A DNA stretch of 64,000 nucleotides from Crocinitomicaceae bacterium (GTDB lineage: Bacteria > Bacteroidota > Bacteroidia > Flavobacteriales_D > Crocinitomicaceae). The translations under genes and the position numbers were made by a program. A model generated the notes under the pieces. That model did no database searches and was not told where the DNA came from. It was given only the letters and a program-made list of their open reading frames with translations. The stretch lies in contig JAQXCN010000060.1 in NCBI GenBank assembly GCA_029251865.1, forward strand, positions 1 through 64,000, written 5' to 3'. Within the stretch, counting starts at the first letter, position 1; each line of letters begins with the position of its first letter. Below, piece after piece: positions 21,302 to 31,163 of the stretch.

Positions 21302-22413
21302 AAATAGCTGTTTTAACAAGTTCAAGAGCGGATTACGGAATTTATTTACCACTGCTAAAAAGACTGAAAGAAGATGCTGAAATTCAACTTTCAATTATTG
21401 CCTTTGGCACGCATTTAAAAGCCCAATTCGGAAAAACAATAGACCAAATTAAAAATGACGGGTACACAATTACAAAACAAATTGACAACCTAAAATATGG
21501 TGACAATCCACAAGATATTGCGCTAAACTATGCGTATACAACCAAGTTATTTGCTGAGTTATGGAATGATACGAGCTATAACTACGTTATTTGCTTGGGG
21601 GATCGCTATGAAATGGCAGCAGCTGTAAATGCCGGGATTCCATTCGGCGTTAAATTTGTACATATTCATGCAGGAGAGACCAGCGAAGGTGCAATAGACA
21701 ATATTTATAGAGATCAAATCTCATTGGCCTCTACCCTTCATTTCGTGGCAATTGAATCCTTTACGAAACGAATTAAAGCACTCACTAAAAAGAAAAATAC
21801 CTCTCATTTCTGCGGAGCAATAGGCTTAGAAAATATTAACGGTGTGAAATTATTATCAAACAAGGAATTTTACACAAAGTGGCAAATAGATTTAAAGCTA
21901 CCAACAATTTTAATGACTGTCCATCCCGAAACAATTGATACTACCGCCAACCATTCGCATATAGAGGAACTTAAAACAGCTTTGATTGTACTTCTTGAAC
22001 AAAGTCAGGTACTAGTTACTATGCCAAATGCGGATACTCTTGGCTCCATGTATAGAACAATGTTTGAAAAACTTAAATATAAATATCCCGTAAAATTATT
22101 TCTTGTTGAGAATCTGGGGACACAATCCTATTTTACAGCAATGAAATATTGCAAATTACTCATCGGGAACACATCAAGTGGTATAATAGAAGCTGCTTCA
22201 TTTAAGAAATTTGTGATTAACCTCGGTAATAGGCAACTAGGACGAGCACATGGTGAAAATGTCATTCATGTGCCTTTTGATTGTAAAAAAATCGTTTCAA
22301 AAGCCATGATTTATTTTGACTCCATTTATACAGGGCCGAACATATATGAGCGAAAAAATGGCAGCGCACAAATAATAAAAATCTTAAAAGATAAACTGAA
22401 TGGAATTTCGTAA
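21298..22413 (+). CDS. neuC: UDP/GDP-N-acetyl-sugar 2-epimerase, hydrolysing (NeuC/LegG)
   Basis: MKIAVLTSSRADYGIYLPLLKRL...CLGDRYEMAAAVNAGIPFGVKFVHIHAGETSEGAIDN. Confidence 0.92.
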   Translation: MKIAVLTSSRADYGIYLPLLKRLKEDAEIQLSIIAFGTHLKAQFGKTIDQIKNDGYTITKQIDNLKYGDNPQDIALNYAYTTKLFAELWNDTSYNYVICLGDRYEMAAAVNAGIPFGVKFVHIHAGETSEGAIDNIYRDQISLASTLHFVAIESFTKRIKALTKKKNTSHFCGAIGLENINGVKLLSNKEFYTKWQIDLKLPTILMTVHPETIDTTANHSHIEELKTALIVLLEQSQVLVTMPNADTLGSMYRTMFEKLKYKYPVKLFLVENLGTQSYFTAMKYCKLLIGNTSSGIIEAASFKKFVINLGNRQLGRAHGENVIHVPFDCKKIVSKAMIYFDSIYTGPNIYERKNGSAQIIKILKDKLNGIS

Positions 22414-23449
22414 GCATATAATTCAAGAAACTGACAGTGTCAAGAACGCATTAGTTATGCTCGATAAATTAGCAGCAGACGCGATTCTTTTTGCAGTTGA
22501 CCATGATGGTGTCTTAACTGGCTCTTTAACAGATGGAGATATAAGAAGAGGGCTAATGGCTGGTTCTAAAATCAACGATTCAATACGCTCGGTATGCTAC
22601 AAGACTCCAAAATATATAAACCAAAAAAAGATAGAATTAACCAAGTTAATTGATTTTAGACAAAATGATTTTAACATTATACCCATTGTTGATGAGAATA
22701 ATATTGTTGTAGATGTTATCAATTTTAAAAAACGAAAGACGATTCTTCCTGTTGACGTGGTCATTATGGCAGGAGGCAAAGGAATGCGTCTTCGTCCACT
22801 TACTGAGGATCTACCTAAGCCGCTATTAAAGGTTGGTGATAAATCAATTCTAGAACATAGCTTATTAAGGTATGACGCATTTGGCGTAAAGAGTATAAAT
22901 ATTACCACAAATTACTTGTCTCAAAAAATAGAGGACTTTATTGAACAGAAAAAAAACGATTATCGCACGACGATAGAAACGGTTAAAGAAAGTCAATTTT
23001 TAGGCACAATAGGAGCCATTAAGCTTGTCAAAAATTTCAGTGAAGATTACATTTTAGTGTCAAACTCTGATTTATTAACGGATATTGATTTTGAGGCATT
23101 CTTTTTAGATTTCGTTGAAAGTGACGCTGACATGAGTGTTGTGAGCATCCCATATCATGTTGACATACCATATGCAATAATGGATATAGAGGATGATTAC
23201 CTCAAAAGTTTTCACGAAAAACCGAAGTACACCTATTATTCAAATGGTGGTATATACCTATTGAAGAAAGAATTATTAAATCTCATTCCTATTAATGAGG
23301 CATTCTCGGCAACAGATTTAATGAATGCGGTTATAAGTCAACGTAAAAAAATAAAAACTTTCGCACACAACAGTTACTGGCTAGATATAGGGCAACATCA
23401 GGATTACAAAAAGGCACAAAATGATATAAAAACACTAAAGCTTTTATGA
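22400..23449 (+). CDS. CBS-domain nucleotidyltransferase (PtmE-like)
   Basis: CBS pair then DVVIMAGGKGMRLRPLTEDLPKPLLKVGDKSILEH. Confidence 0.85.
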   Translation: MEFRKHIIQETDSVKNALVMLDKLAADAILFAVDHDGVLTGSLTDGDIRRGLMAGSKINDSIRSVCYKTPKYINQKKIELTKLIDFRQNDFNIIPIVDENNIVVDVINFKKRKTILPVDVVIMAGGKGMRLRPLTEDLPKPLLKVGDKSILEHSLLRYDAFGVKSINITTNYLSQKIEDFIEQKKNDYRTTIETVKESQFLGTIGAIKLVKNFSEDYILVSNSDLLTDIDFEAFFLDFVESDADMSVVSIPYHVDIPYAIMDIEDDYLKSFHEKPKYTYYSNGGIYLLKKELLNLIPINEAFSATDLMNAVISQRKKIKTFAHNSYWLDIGQHQDYKKAQNDIKTLKLL

Positions 23450-24153
23450 CTTCAATAAACGATATTTTAGTTGTTATTCCAGCAAGAGGAGGCTCTAAAG
23501 GCATTCCTATGAAAAATATAAAGTTGCTTAATGGAAAACCATTGATACAATACAGTATTGAATTTGCTTTAACTCATTTTAAAAAGGAGCAAATTATTGT
23601 CTCCACCGATCACAAAGACATTCAAAGAGTTGCTCAAATATGTGGAATCCCCACACCTACACTAAGACCAAGACATTTGGCAGAGGATGATAGCTCTACT
23701 CATGATGTGTTATTGAACTTAATAAAACAAAAAAAAGCAGAGGGTTTTTCATTTAAGCGTGTTTTACTTCTTCAACCCACTTCTCCCTTTAGAAAATCGA
23801 ATCACCTGAAAGATATTTTAAAACTAACCTCACCAAACCTAGACATGGTTGTTAGTGTAAAAGAATCTAAGTCAAATCCTTATTTCAATCTTTTTGAAGA
23901 AAATGAATCAGGAAATCTTGAACTTTCAAAACAAAGGGATGTTTCGGGTAGACAATATGCACCGAAGGTATTTGAATACAATGGATCAATGTATCTCATG
24001 AACGTCAACAGCCTGGAGCGTATGAAAATTAATGAGTTTTCGAAAGTTAAAAAGTATGTCATGTCATCATTAGATTCAATTGACCTAGACTCTCAGATTG
24101 ATTGGGATTTTGCTGAATTAATGATCAAACAAAATCAGATTGAAATCGATTAA
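23446..24153 (+). CDS. CMP-nonulosonate cytidylyltransferase (NeuA/LegF)
   Basis: VVIPARGGSKGIPMKNIKLLNGKPLIQYSI...LLQPTSPFRKSNHL. Confidence 0.9.
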   Translation: MTSINDILVVIPARGGSKGIPMKNIKLLNGKPLIQYSIEFALTHFKKEQIIVSTDHKDIQRVAQICGIPTPTLRPRHLAEDDSSTHDVLLNLIKQKKAEGFSFKRVLLLQPTSPFRKSNHLKDILKLTSPNLDMVVSVKESKSNPYFNLFEENESGNLELSKQRDVSGRQYAPKVFEYNGSMYLMNVNSLERMKINEFSKVKKYVMSSLDSIDLDSQIDWDFAELMIKQNQIEID

Positions 24154-25594
24154 GAAAAAAACTATAAAAGCATTTTCTTGGGACTTTATTGGCAGATTCT
24201 TTAGCCAAAGTAGCACATTCGTCGTTTCAATTTTTTTAGCGAGACTTCTCAATCCTGAGGACTTTGGCTTAATAGCAATGGCTATGGCCTTTATTCATAT
24301 TGGAGGCGTATTCATTGATGTTGGGTTCTCAGCAGCTCTAATACAAAACAAAGAAAATAGTACATTAACGTATAACACTATTTTCATATTCAATATTATA
24401 GCTGGCATTTGCCTGACAGGCCTTGTATATTTCATGAGTGACTTAATTGGTGAATTCTACAACAATCCGGAAATAGCTGTACTCGTAAAATGGTTATCAC
24501 TGTTTTTTGTGTTCAATTCCTTTAACCGCGTTCAAAATGCCATCTTATCAAGAGAACTGAATTTCAAAGCCTTAACCATAAGAATGTTCATTGCATCGAC
24601 CATTGGAGGGAGTCTTGGCGTCGCAGCTGCCTACAACGACTATGGTGTTTATAGTCTCGTTATTCAAATATTATCGACGGCAGTTATGAGCACCCTATTA
24701 CTTTGGAGCACCTCAAAATGGAGGCCGAAACTTCAATTTTCCTATCAAGAAATGAAAAAACTTTTTGGTTTTAGTGTTTTTGCATTTTTAGAGAGAGTTA
24801 TGAATAATATATTCTTAAGGCTAGATGTTCTGCTTTTGGCTAAAATATTTAATCCTATCGCGGTTGGTTTTTACACGAGAGCATCTACGCTTCAAGACCA
24901 AGCCACAAAATATTCTTCATCAAGTATAATCCGAGTTTTATTTCCTGTTTTATCCAAATACCAGGATAGACCGGATGAATTCAGAAGGATTTACTTGAAA
25001 ATGTTCGAGATTATTTCATTTTTAAGTTTTGGGTTAACGGGTTTACTTTTTATTTTAGGTAGTGATATTATTATTTCATTATTTGGAGAAAAATGGGCTC
25101 CTTCAATACCTATTTTTCAAATTCTAATTCTAGCAAGTGCAACAATACCCTTGAATTCATTGATGTGGAACGCTATTATGAGTCAAGGGAAGTCCAAAGA
25201 GAATTTCTATTTAGGTTTGGTAAAAAAAACAATTAGTCTTATACCATTTGTTATTGCGATTAAATACAACATCCTTTACTTCACAGTAACATGGGTCATA
25301 GCAAAGTATATTGCCACTTCTCTAAATATGTTTCTTATTTATAAAATTTCTGCAGTTTCAATTCGTGGTCAAATGATTAGTGTTTTCAAAACCTCAATCC
25401 CGCTAGTCCTAGGCATTGTAGTATTTTACATCTCAGATCTACAAAACATAGGTACAAGAATAGCAAGCGCTTTACTTTTTTCGGTACTTTATTTAGTCTT
25501 TGCAGCACTCATGAAAAATCAAGGCTTTATTTATATTCAAAGCACAATAAAAGAAATTAAGAACTCGTTAAATAAAAATAAAGCTCTTGAATGA
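24140..25594 (+). CDS. Oligosaccharide flippase (Wzx)
   Basis: SWDFIGRFFSQSSTFVVSIFLARLLNPEDFGLIAMAMAFIHIGGVFIDVGFSAALIQ. Confidence 0.9.
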   Translation: MKSIKKKTIKAFSWDFIGRFFSQSSTFVVSIFLARLLNPEDFGLIAMAMAFIHIGGVFIDVGFSAALIQNKENSTLTYNTIFIFNIIAGICLTGLVYFMSDLIGEFYNNPEIAVLVKWLSLFFVFNSFNRVQNAILSRELNFKALTIRMFIASTIGGSLGVAAAYNDYGVYSLVIQILSTAVMSTLLLWSTSKWRPKLQFSYQEMKKLFGFSVFAFLERVMNNIFLRLDVLLLAKIFNPIAVGFYTRASTLQDQATKYSSSSIIRVLFPVLSKYQDRPDEFRRIYLKMFEIISFLSFGLTGLLFILGSDIIISLFGEKWAPSIPIFQILILASATIPLNSLMWNAIMSQGKSKENFYLGLVKKTISLIPFVIAIKYNILYFTVTWVIAKYIATSLNMFLIYKISAVSIRGQMISVFKTSIPLVLGIVVFYISDLQNIGTRIASALLFSVLYLVFAALMKNQGFIYIQSTIKEIKNSLNKNKALE

Positions 25595-26667
25595 TTCCCG
25601 TAACTAAAACATATCTACCCGCAATAGAGCGTTATCATGAAAAAGTAAATGAAATATGGCATTCCGGTATCTTAACAAATAGAGGATCACTTGTTGTCGA
25701 ACTTGAAGCGTCGTTAAAAAAAGATTTGAATCAAGACCATTTGCTTTGCACAAGTAATGGGACAATCCCTCTACAAATCGCATTAAAACTATACGGAAAA
25801 GAAGGCGAGATAATAACTACGCCTTTTAGCTACGTTGCAACAACAGCAGCAATTCAATGGGAAGGTTGCAAACCTGTATTTGTCGACATTGAGCGAGACT
25901 ATTGGACAATAGACCCTCAAAAAATAATTAAAGCTATAACGCCAAAAACAACTTGTATACTTGCTACTCACGTTTTTGGCAATCCATGTGATATTGAGTC
26001 CATTGAGAAAATTGCTAGAGATTATAATCTAAGAGTCATCTATGATGCTGCGCATTGCTTTGGTGTGAATTACAATGGTAAAAGCATATTTAGTTTTGGA
26101 GATATTAGTACATGTAGCTTTCATGCTACCAAAATATTCCATACTGCTGAGGGTGGTGCCATATTTTGTAATAATCCTGAGGATAATGATGAGGTATTCG
26201 GGTTACATAATTTTGGACACAAAGGTAAACTGGAATATAGCGGTTTAGGAATTAATGCAAAAATGAGTGAATTATCAGCTGCAATGGGATTAGCCGTTCT
26301 ACCAGATATGGAATTGATTTTTAACAAAAGAAAAAAACTTGTTGACAAATATAAAACACATCTATCCAATCTTAATTGTATATCTTTCAAAACGAGGCCT
26401 AAAACTGAAATTAACAATAGTTATTTTCCATTAGAGTTCCCAAATCAAGCGGTTCGAGAAAAGGTTGAAAAAGCATTGAATGCCGAAAATATTATTCCAA
26501 GGCGATATTTCTTTCCCTCATTAAACAAATTACCTTACATCAAGAGTGAAAAAATGCCGATTTCTGAATCGTTGGCAGACCGTGTTCTTTGCCTACCGTT
26601 ATACCATTCATTGTCAGATAGCGAACAAATGCTTGTCATTAATATTATAAAAAAGACACTCTCATAA
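25591..26667 (+). CDS. DegT/DnrJ/EryC1/StrS aminotransferase
   Basis: LCTSNGTIPLQIALKL, ILATHVFGNPCDIESI, STCSFHATKIFHTAEGGAIFCN. Confidence 0.9.
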   Translation: MIPVTKTYLPAIERYHEKVNEIWHSGILTNRGSLVVELEASLKKDLNQDHLLCTSNGTIPLQIALKLYGKEGEIITTPFSYVATTAAIQWEGCKPVFVDIERDYWTIDPQKIIKAITPKTTCILATHVFGNPCDIESIEKIARDYNLRVIYDAAHCFGVNYNGKSIFSFGDISTCSFHATKIFHTAEGGAIFCNNPEDNDEVFGLHNFGHKGKLEYSGLGINAKMSELSAAMGLAVLPDMELIFNKRKKLVDKYKTHLSNLNCISFKTRPKTEINNSYFPLEFPNQAVREKVEKALNAENIIPRRYFFPSLNKLPYIKSEKMPISESLADRVLCLPLYHSLSDSEQMLVINIIKKTLS

Positions 26668-27384
26668 ATGAAGCTCGCAATAATGCAACCTTATTTATTC
26701 CCATATATAGGCTACTTTCAGCTGATAAATGCGGCAGATATATTCATTCTATATGATGATGTCAACTTCCGAAAACAAAGTTGGATCAATAGAAATAGGA
26801 TTCTATTAAATGGAAGCATCCATACCTTTACAATTCCATGCAAGGGTATTAGTTCAAATAAATTAATCAAAGAAATAGAATTAAATAATAAAAAGGATTT
26901 TGAGCATAACTTCCTTGAACTTTTGGGTCATAGCTACGAAAAAAAAGCTCCTTATTTTGACGAAATCATTCGTTTACTGGAGAAGATATTTAATACACAT
27001 GACACAAATAGTATATCCAGTTTTAATTATGCGTCAACCTCTCATATTTGTGATTATTTAGGTATAAAAACAGAAATTAAACAAAGTTCCGAATGCAGCA
27101 GCCATACAAGTCATTTAAAAGGAAGCAAACGTTTATATTCAATCTGTAAACAATTTGATGCGAAGACATATATTAATGCTAGCGGAGGAAAAGAACTCTA
27201 CTGCAAATCTGATTTTATTGATGAAGGATTGAACTTGAAATTCATAACACCCGAAATACAGAAACTTTGCTATAACCAAATAAGCACAAAATTATTCACA
27301 CCGTGGCTTTCAATAATTGATGTCCTAATGAATAACTCAAAAGAAGAATGTCAAACCATGCTCAATTGTTCATCACTGTCATGA
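26668..27384 (+). CDS. WbqC family protein
   Basis: MKLAIMQPYLFPYIGYFQLINAADIFILYDDVNFRKQSWINRNRILLNG. Confidence 0.92.
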   Translation: MKLAIMQPYLFPYIGYFQLINAADIFILYDDVNFRKQSWINRNRILLNGSIHTFTIPCKGISSNKLIKEIELNNKKDFEHNFLELLGHSYEKKAPYFDEIIRLLEKIFNTHDTNSISSFNYASTSHICDYLGIKTEIKQSSECSSHTSHLKGSKRLYSICKQFDAKTYINASGGKELYCKSDFIDEGLNLKFITPEIQKLCYNQISTKLFTPWLSIIDVLMNNSKEECQTMLNCSSLS

Positions 27385-28184
27385 ATCGTTTTGCATTACA
27401 TAGTGTTCCAAGGTCTGGATCTTCATGGGTTGGAGCCGTTTTAAATAAACATCCAGAAATTAATTACTTTTTTCAGCCTTTATTTTCAAATTCATTCAAG
27501 CCAAGCCTAGACGAATGGAGCTCAAAAGAAGATATTATTCACTTTTACAATGCACTTCAGAATTCAAACGATTCCTTCGTTCAACAAATAAGATTTGGTG
27601 AAAAAAATGGCACTAGAAATAAGCATGCAGTAAATATCCTTTACAAGGAAGTAAGATACCATCACATTATTGAAAATCTAATTAAAAAAGACCCTTCGAT
27701 AAAAATAATTGGCCTAATTCGAAATCCCCTAGCCACTATAAATTCCTGGCTAAATGCCCCGAAAGAATTTAGGAAAGATCTCTTGTGGGATGAACTAGAG
27801 GAATGGAAATATGCCGAAAAAAAAAATAATGGAAAAATTGAGGAGTTTAATGGCTTTTTAAAATGGAAAGAAACTACACTTCTTTTCGAAAAACTATCAT
27901 CTCTCTATCCAAAGAACTTTTACATCGCAAAATATTCTGAACTTCTTTCCGATACCTGTTACGCTTTTGAAAAAATCTTAAATTTTTTGAATTTAGAAAT
28001 GCATGAGACCATTTTAAAGTTCATTCATGAAACAAAAACTTCCGAAAACCATAACCCTAGCGCCTATTCCATATATAGAATTAAAAAAATGGATAATGAC
28101 TGGAAATCCCAATTAAACCCTATAATTGCAAAGGAAATAATGAATGAAATGAATCATCCTATTTTGATTAAATATTTGACATGA
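27381..28184 (+). CDS. Sulfotransferase family protein
   Basis: MNRFALHSVPRSGSSWVGAVLNKHPEI (5'-PSB) and IKIIGLIRNPLATINSWL (3'-PB); 4-nt ATGA overlap with WbqC gene; ORF-track start 27348 probably too early. Confidence 0.82.
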   Translation: MNRFALHSVPRSGSSWVGAVLNKHPEINYFFQPLFSNSFKPSLDEWSSKEDIIHFYNALQNSNDSFVQQIRFGEKNGTRNKHAVNILYKEVRYHHIIENLIKKDPSIKIIGLIRNPLATINSWLNAPKEFRKDLLWDELEEWKYAEKKNNGKIEEFNGFLKWKETTLLFEKLSSLYPKNFYIAKYSELLSDTCYAFEKILNFLNLEMHETILKFIHETKTSENHNPSAYSIYRIKKMDNDWKSQLNPIIAKEIMNEMNHPILIKYLT

Positions 28185-29158
28185 GCTTACAAAAAATCTT
28201 CTTATTCTGTACTGAGAGATCTGGAAGTAATCTCATTACAAAATTAATGAATGCACATACCCAGATATGCGGACCGTCAACAAAGCACATCTTAAATCCA
28301 ACTTTTAGAAACCTTCACCGCTATACACCTATTGATGACATCAATAACTGGTATTCGTTCATAGATGACTTACTCAACTTGTTCTATGTTGATTTCTCAT
28401 CTTGGCATGTGACTTTCACGAAAAAAGAATTAATCGAAAAAGTAAAACCGGGAAATGTAAGTGAGTTATTTCACTATATATTTGATAAAGAAAGTAAAGC
28501 GCATTCTAAAAGAATTTGTTTTATAAAAGAAATAAAGACTTATGAAATAGTCCCTCAAATTAATTATTATTTACCTGAATCTAAATATTTGTACTTGGTT
28601 AGAGATCCACGCGACATGGCTTTATCTTGGAAAAAAAGTGCGATCCACAAAGGAAGTATCGTTACAGCGGCAAGACAATGGAAAATAGACCAACAACAAT
28701 ACCTAAAACATTTTCACCTCGAGTCCATGAAAAAGAATATTCTTCTTTTACGCTATGAACAACTCATTTCAGAATCGAAAAAAGAATTAAACCGTGTTTT
28801 TTCATTTATTGGTGTAGAAAATGAAAATGTTCACTTATCGTTTCATAAAGATTCAAAAACAATGGAAAATGCAAAAAAAAATGAGGCGTGGAAGAATATT
28901 TCAAAAGGACTATTAAAGGGAAATAAAGAGAAGTACTTGAAAGAATTAAGTTCCAAAGAAATTTCAATTATCGAATTTATATGTAGGGATGAAATGAATT
29001 ACTTTAGCTATAAACTAAAAAGTAGTGAACAAGACCTGAATAAAATTAAAACTAAAGAAATTGACGAATTACAACGTTTAGAAAGGACACTACCCTACAC
29101 ACCACCACCAGGAGTTGCAAACAACATGAAGGCAAAAGCCAGGTTCTATCAAAAATAA
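28181..29158 (+). CDS. Sulfotransferase family protein
   Basis: IFLFCTERSGSNLITKLMNAHTQI and YLYLVRDPRDMALSWKKS. Confidence 0.85.
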   Translation: MSLQKIFLFCTERSGSNLITKLMNAHTQICGPSTKHILNPTFRNLHRYTPIDDINNWYSFIDDLLNLFYVDFSSWHVTFTKKELIEKVKPGNVSELFHYIFDKESKAHSKRICFIKEIKTYEIVPQINYYLPESKYLYLVRDPRDMALSWKKSAIHKGSIVTAARQWKIDQQQYLKHFHLESMKKNILLLRYEQLISESKKELNRVFSFIGVENENVHLSFHKDSKTMENAKKNEAWKNISKGLLKGNKEKYLKELSSKEISIIEFICRDEMNYFSYKLKSSEQDLNKIKTKEIDELQRLERTLPYTPPPGVANNMKAKARFYQK

Positions 29159-29161
29159 GAA

Positions 29162-30142
29162 ATGCTAAGTGAAAACTTGATTATTGACAACTGGCAAGAA
29201 AAAAAATGTCTTGTGAGTATCTGCTGCTTAACTTATAACCACGAATTATTTATTGAACAGTGCCTCAAAAATCTTCTGAACCAAATAACTGATTTTGGCT
29301 TCGAGATCCTTATTCATGATGATGCCTCTCAAGATCAAACACAAGGAATCATTAAAAAATATGCCGAACAATATCCAAAAATCATTAAACCAATTCTACA
29401 GACAGAAAACCAAAGGTCTAAAATAAATACGGGAATGAACCCTAAATTTAATTATCCAAGAGCTGCTGGTAAGTACATTGCCTTTTGTGAAGGGGATGAT
29501 TACTGGATTGACCCCTATAAACTTCAAAAACAAGTTGCCATTTTAAACACCAATCATGACATTGGATGTGTTGTTACTGATTATAATAAACTGATAGAAA
29601 ATAAGTCGGTTTACAACGAAAAAGTTTTATCAAAAACATTTAAAACCATTCAGAACGGAATAATATCCGCATATCCCTTATTTTCAATTGCACTTAAAAA
29701 AACGAGAACGGTAACGGCTATGGTGCGGATGGATTGTATTAATGAATTTCAAAAAAAAGACTTTTTAAAGGGGGTGCCTGGAGATACTCAACTTTTTGGA
29801 TATCTGCTTTTAACAACAAAAATCTATTTCAAAAAAGAAAGTACAGCCGTTTATAGAATCTTGAATGAATCTGTGAGTCATACAAATTCATTCGCGAAAA
29901 AGCAGCAATTCATGAAAAGCTTTAATATCTATATGGCACATATAATAGCCAATTACAACTTACCAAGGGCCGATAAAAAGTACTATCAAAAATCGATTAG
30001 GCTATTTAAAATAAGAGCCATGGCTCACGAGCAAAAAAGGCTTCAAACCTTAATAGAATCGATACTTTTTGTCCTAAACGGTCATTTATCGAAACTTATT
30101 ATTCCTCAAATTAAAATTGCATTTAAAAATAAAGATGAATAG
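29162..30142 (+). CDS. Glycosyltransferase family 2
   Basis: VSICCLTYNHELFIEQCLKNLLNQITDFGFEILIHDDASQDQTQ...FCEGDDYWIDPYKLQKQV. Confidence 0.92.
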   Translation: MLSENLIIDNWQEKKCLVSICCLTYNHELFIEQCLKNLLNQITDFGFEILIHDDASQDQTQGIIKKYAEQYPKIIKPILQTENQRSKINTGMNPKFNYPRAAGKYIAFCEGDDYWIDPYKLQKQVAILNTNHDIGCVVTDYNKLIENKSVYNEKVLSKTFKTIQNGIISAYPLFSIALKKTRTVTAMVRMDCINEFQKKDFLKGVPGDTQLFGYLLLTTKIYFKKESTAVYRILNESVSHTNSFAKKQQFMKSFNIYMAHIIANYNLPRADKKYYQKSIRLFKIRAMAHEQKRLQTLIESILFVLNGHLSKLIIPQIKIAFKNKDE

Positions 30143-31163
30143 AAGTTATTTTTTTGTTCGAACACCAATTCAATATTATAATGCCATAGAGGCAAAAGAA
30201 AGTTTACCGAAGAACGTACAATGTTTTCTAATCATTTTATCCGATTATCCCAAAACGCTCAGTCAATTTAAAGAACTAGTCGACCATGAAATGTGGGTAA
30301 GCGTTTTAATGCCATGGAAAAAGTATGGGGATTTAACAAAGTCTAAATTTTTAAATCGCCTCTTGAATATCACAAGACGACTCTCGTTAAATGCTATTTT
30401 TAAATCAATTGAAGAATCAGATACTATCTTTTGGGGGAACTATAACTCAATTTGGTTGCGTTACTTTATATCAAAGAAAAACAATACGGTATCCATTCTT
30501 GATGATGGGTTTGCGACGCTTTCACTCGTCAGCCAAATACAAAAAGACAGGATCGTATTTGTCAAAAATGTGACCACCTCGGGGTTCATTGACCGCCTTC
30601 TCGTAAGCAGATCAACAAGTATTCCTCTAAAAAGACTTAAGTTTTTTACCTCATTTAGAAACATATCACCCTTAATAAATGAGAGGTCAACCTATACGGA
30701 GTATCCTTTCCTAAGAAAACAAGCAAATCAGAATTTTCGGATCGAAGAAAAAATGTTTTTCATTGGCCAACCGCTAATACGTCTCTCTTTAATGACAAAG
30801 GTAAATTACATAAAGAATATTAATCGCATTTTTGATTTTTACAAAAAACAAGGCTTAAAATGTTTTTATATTCCTCATCGAACCTCCAAACTTGATTATT
30901 TCCCAAAACAATGGAATACAATTAATTTCAATTTCCCACTAGAAAATTTGATATTTGAAGAAAATGAAAGTTTACCAAGAGTAATAGCAAGTTTCTATTC
31001 TTCGGCTCTCTATTTCGTAAATAAATTTGGGCAAAACCAAGAAATTAATTTTGAATATTGGAAAGCAATGGATTTAGAAGGAAACCGAAATATCGAAAAT
31101 TGTTACGCTTATATTAAAAAAGAAAAATCTAAAAACACCGTTATTCATCAGCTTGATACCTAA
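30135..31163 (+). CDS. Putative polysialyltransferase/GT52-superfamily-like glycosyltransferase
   Basis: MNRSYFFVRTPIQYYNAIEA; SILDDGFATL (D/E-D/E-G motif); FYIPHRTSK (HP-like position); IASFYSSALYF (S/SS motif). Confidence 0.6.
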   Translation: MNRSYFFVRTPIQYYNAIEAKESLPKNVQCFLIILSDYPKTLSQFKELVDHEMWVSVLMPWKKYGDLTKSKFLNRLLNITRRLSLNAIFKSIEESDTIFWGNYNSIWLRYFISKKNNTVSILDDGFATLSLVSQIQKDRIVFVKNVTTSGFIDRLLVSRSTSIPLKRLKFFTSFRNISPLINERSTYTEYPFLRKQANQNFRIEEKMFFIGQPLIRLSLMTKVNYIKNINRIFDFYKKQGLKCFYIPHRTSKLDYFPKQWNTINFNFPLENLIFEENESLPRVIASFYSSALYFVNKFGQNQEINFEYWKAMDLEGNRNIENCYAYIKKEKSKNTVIHQLDT

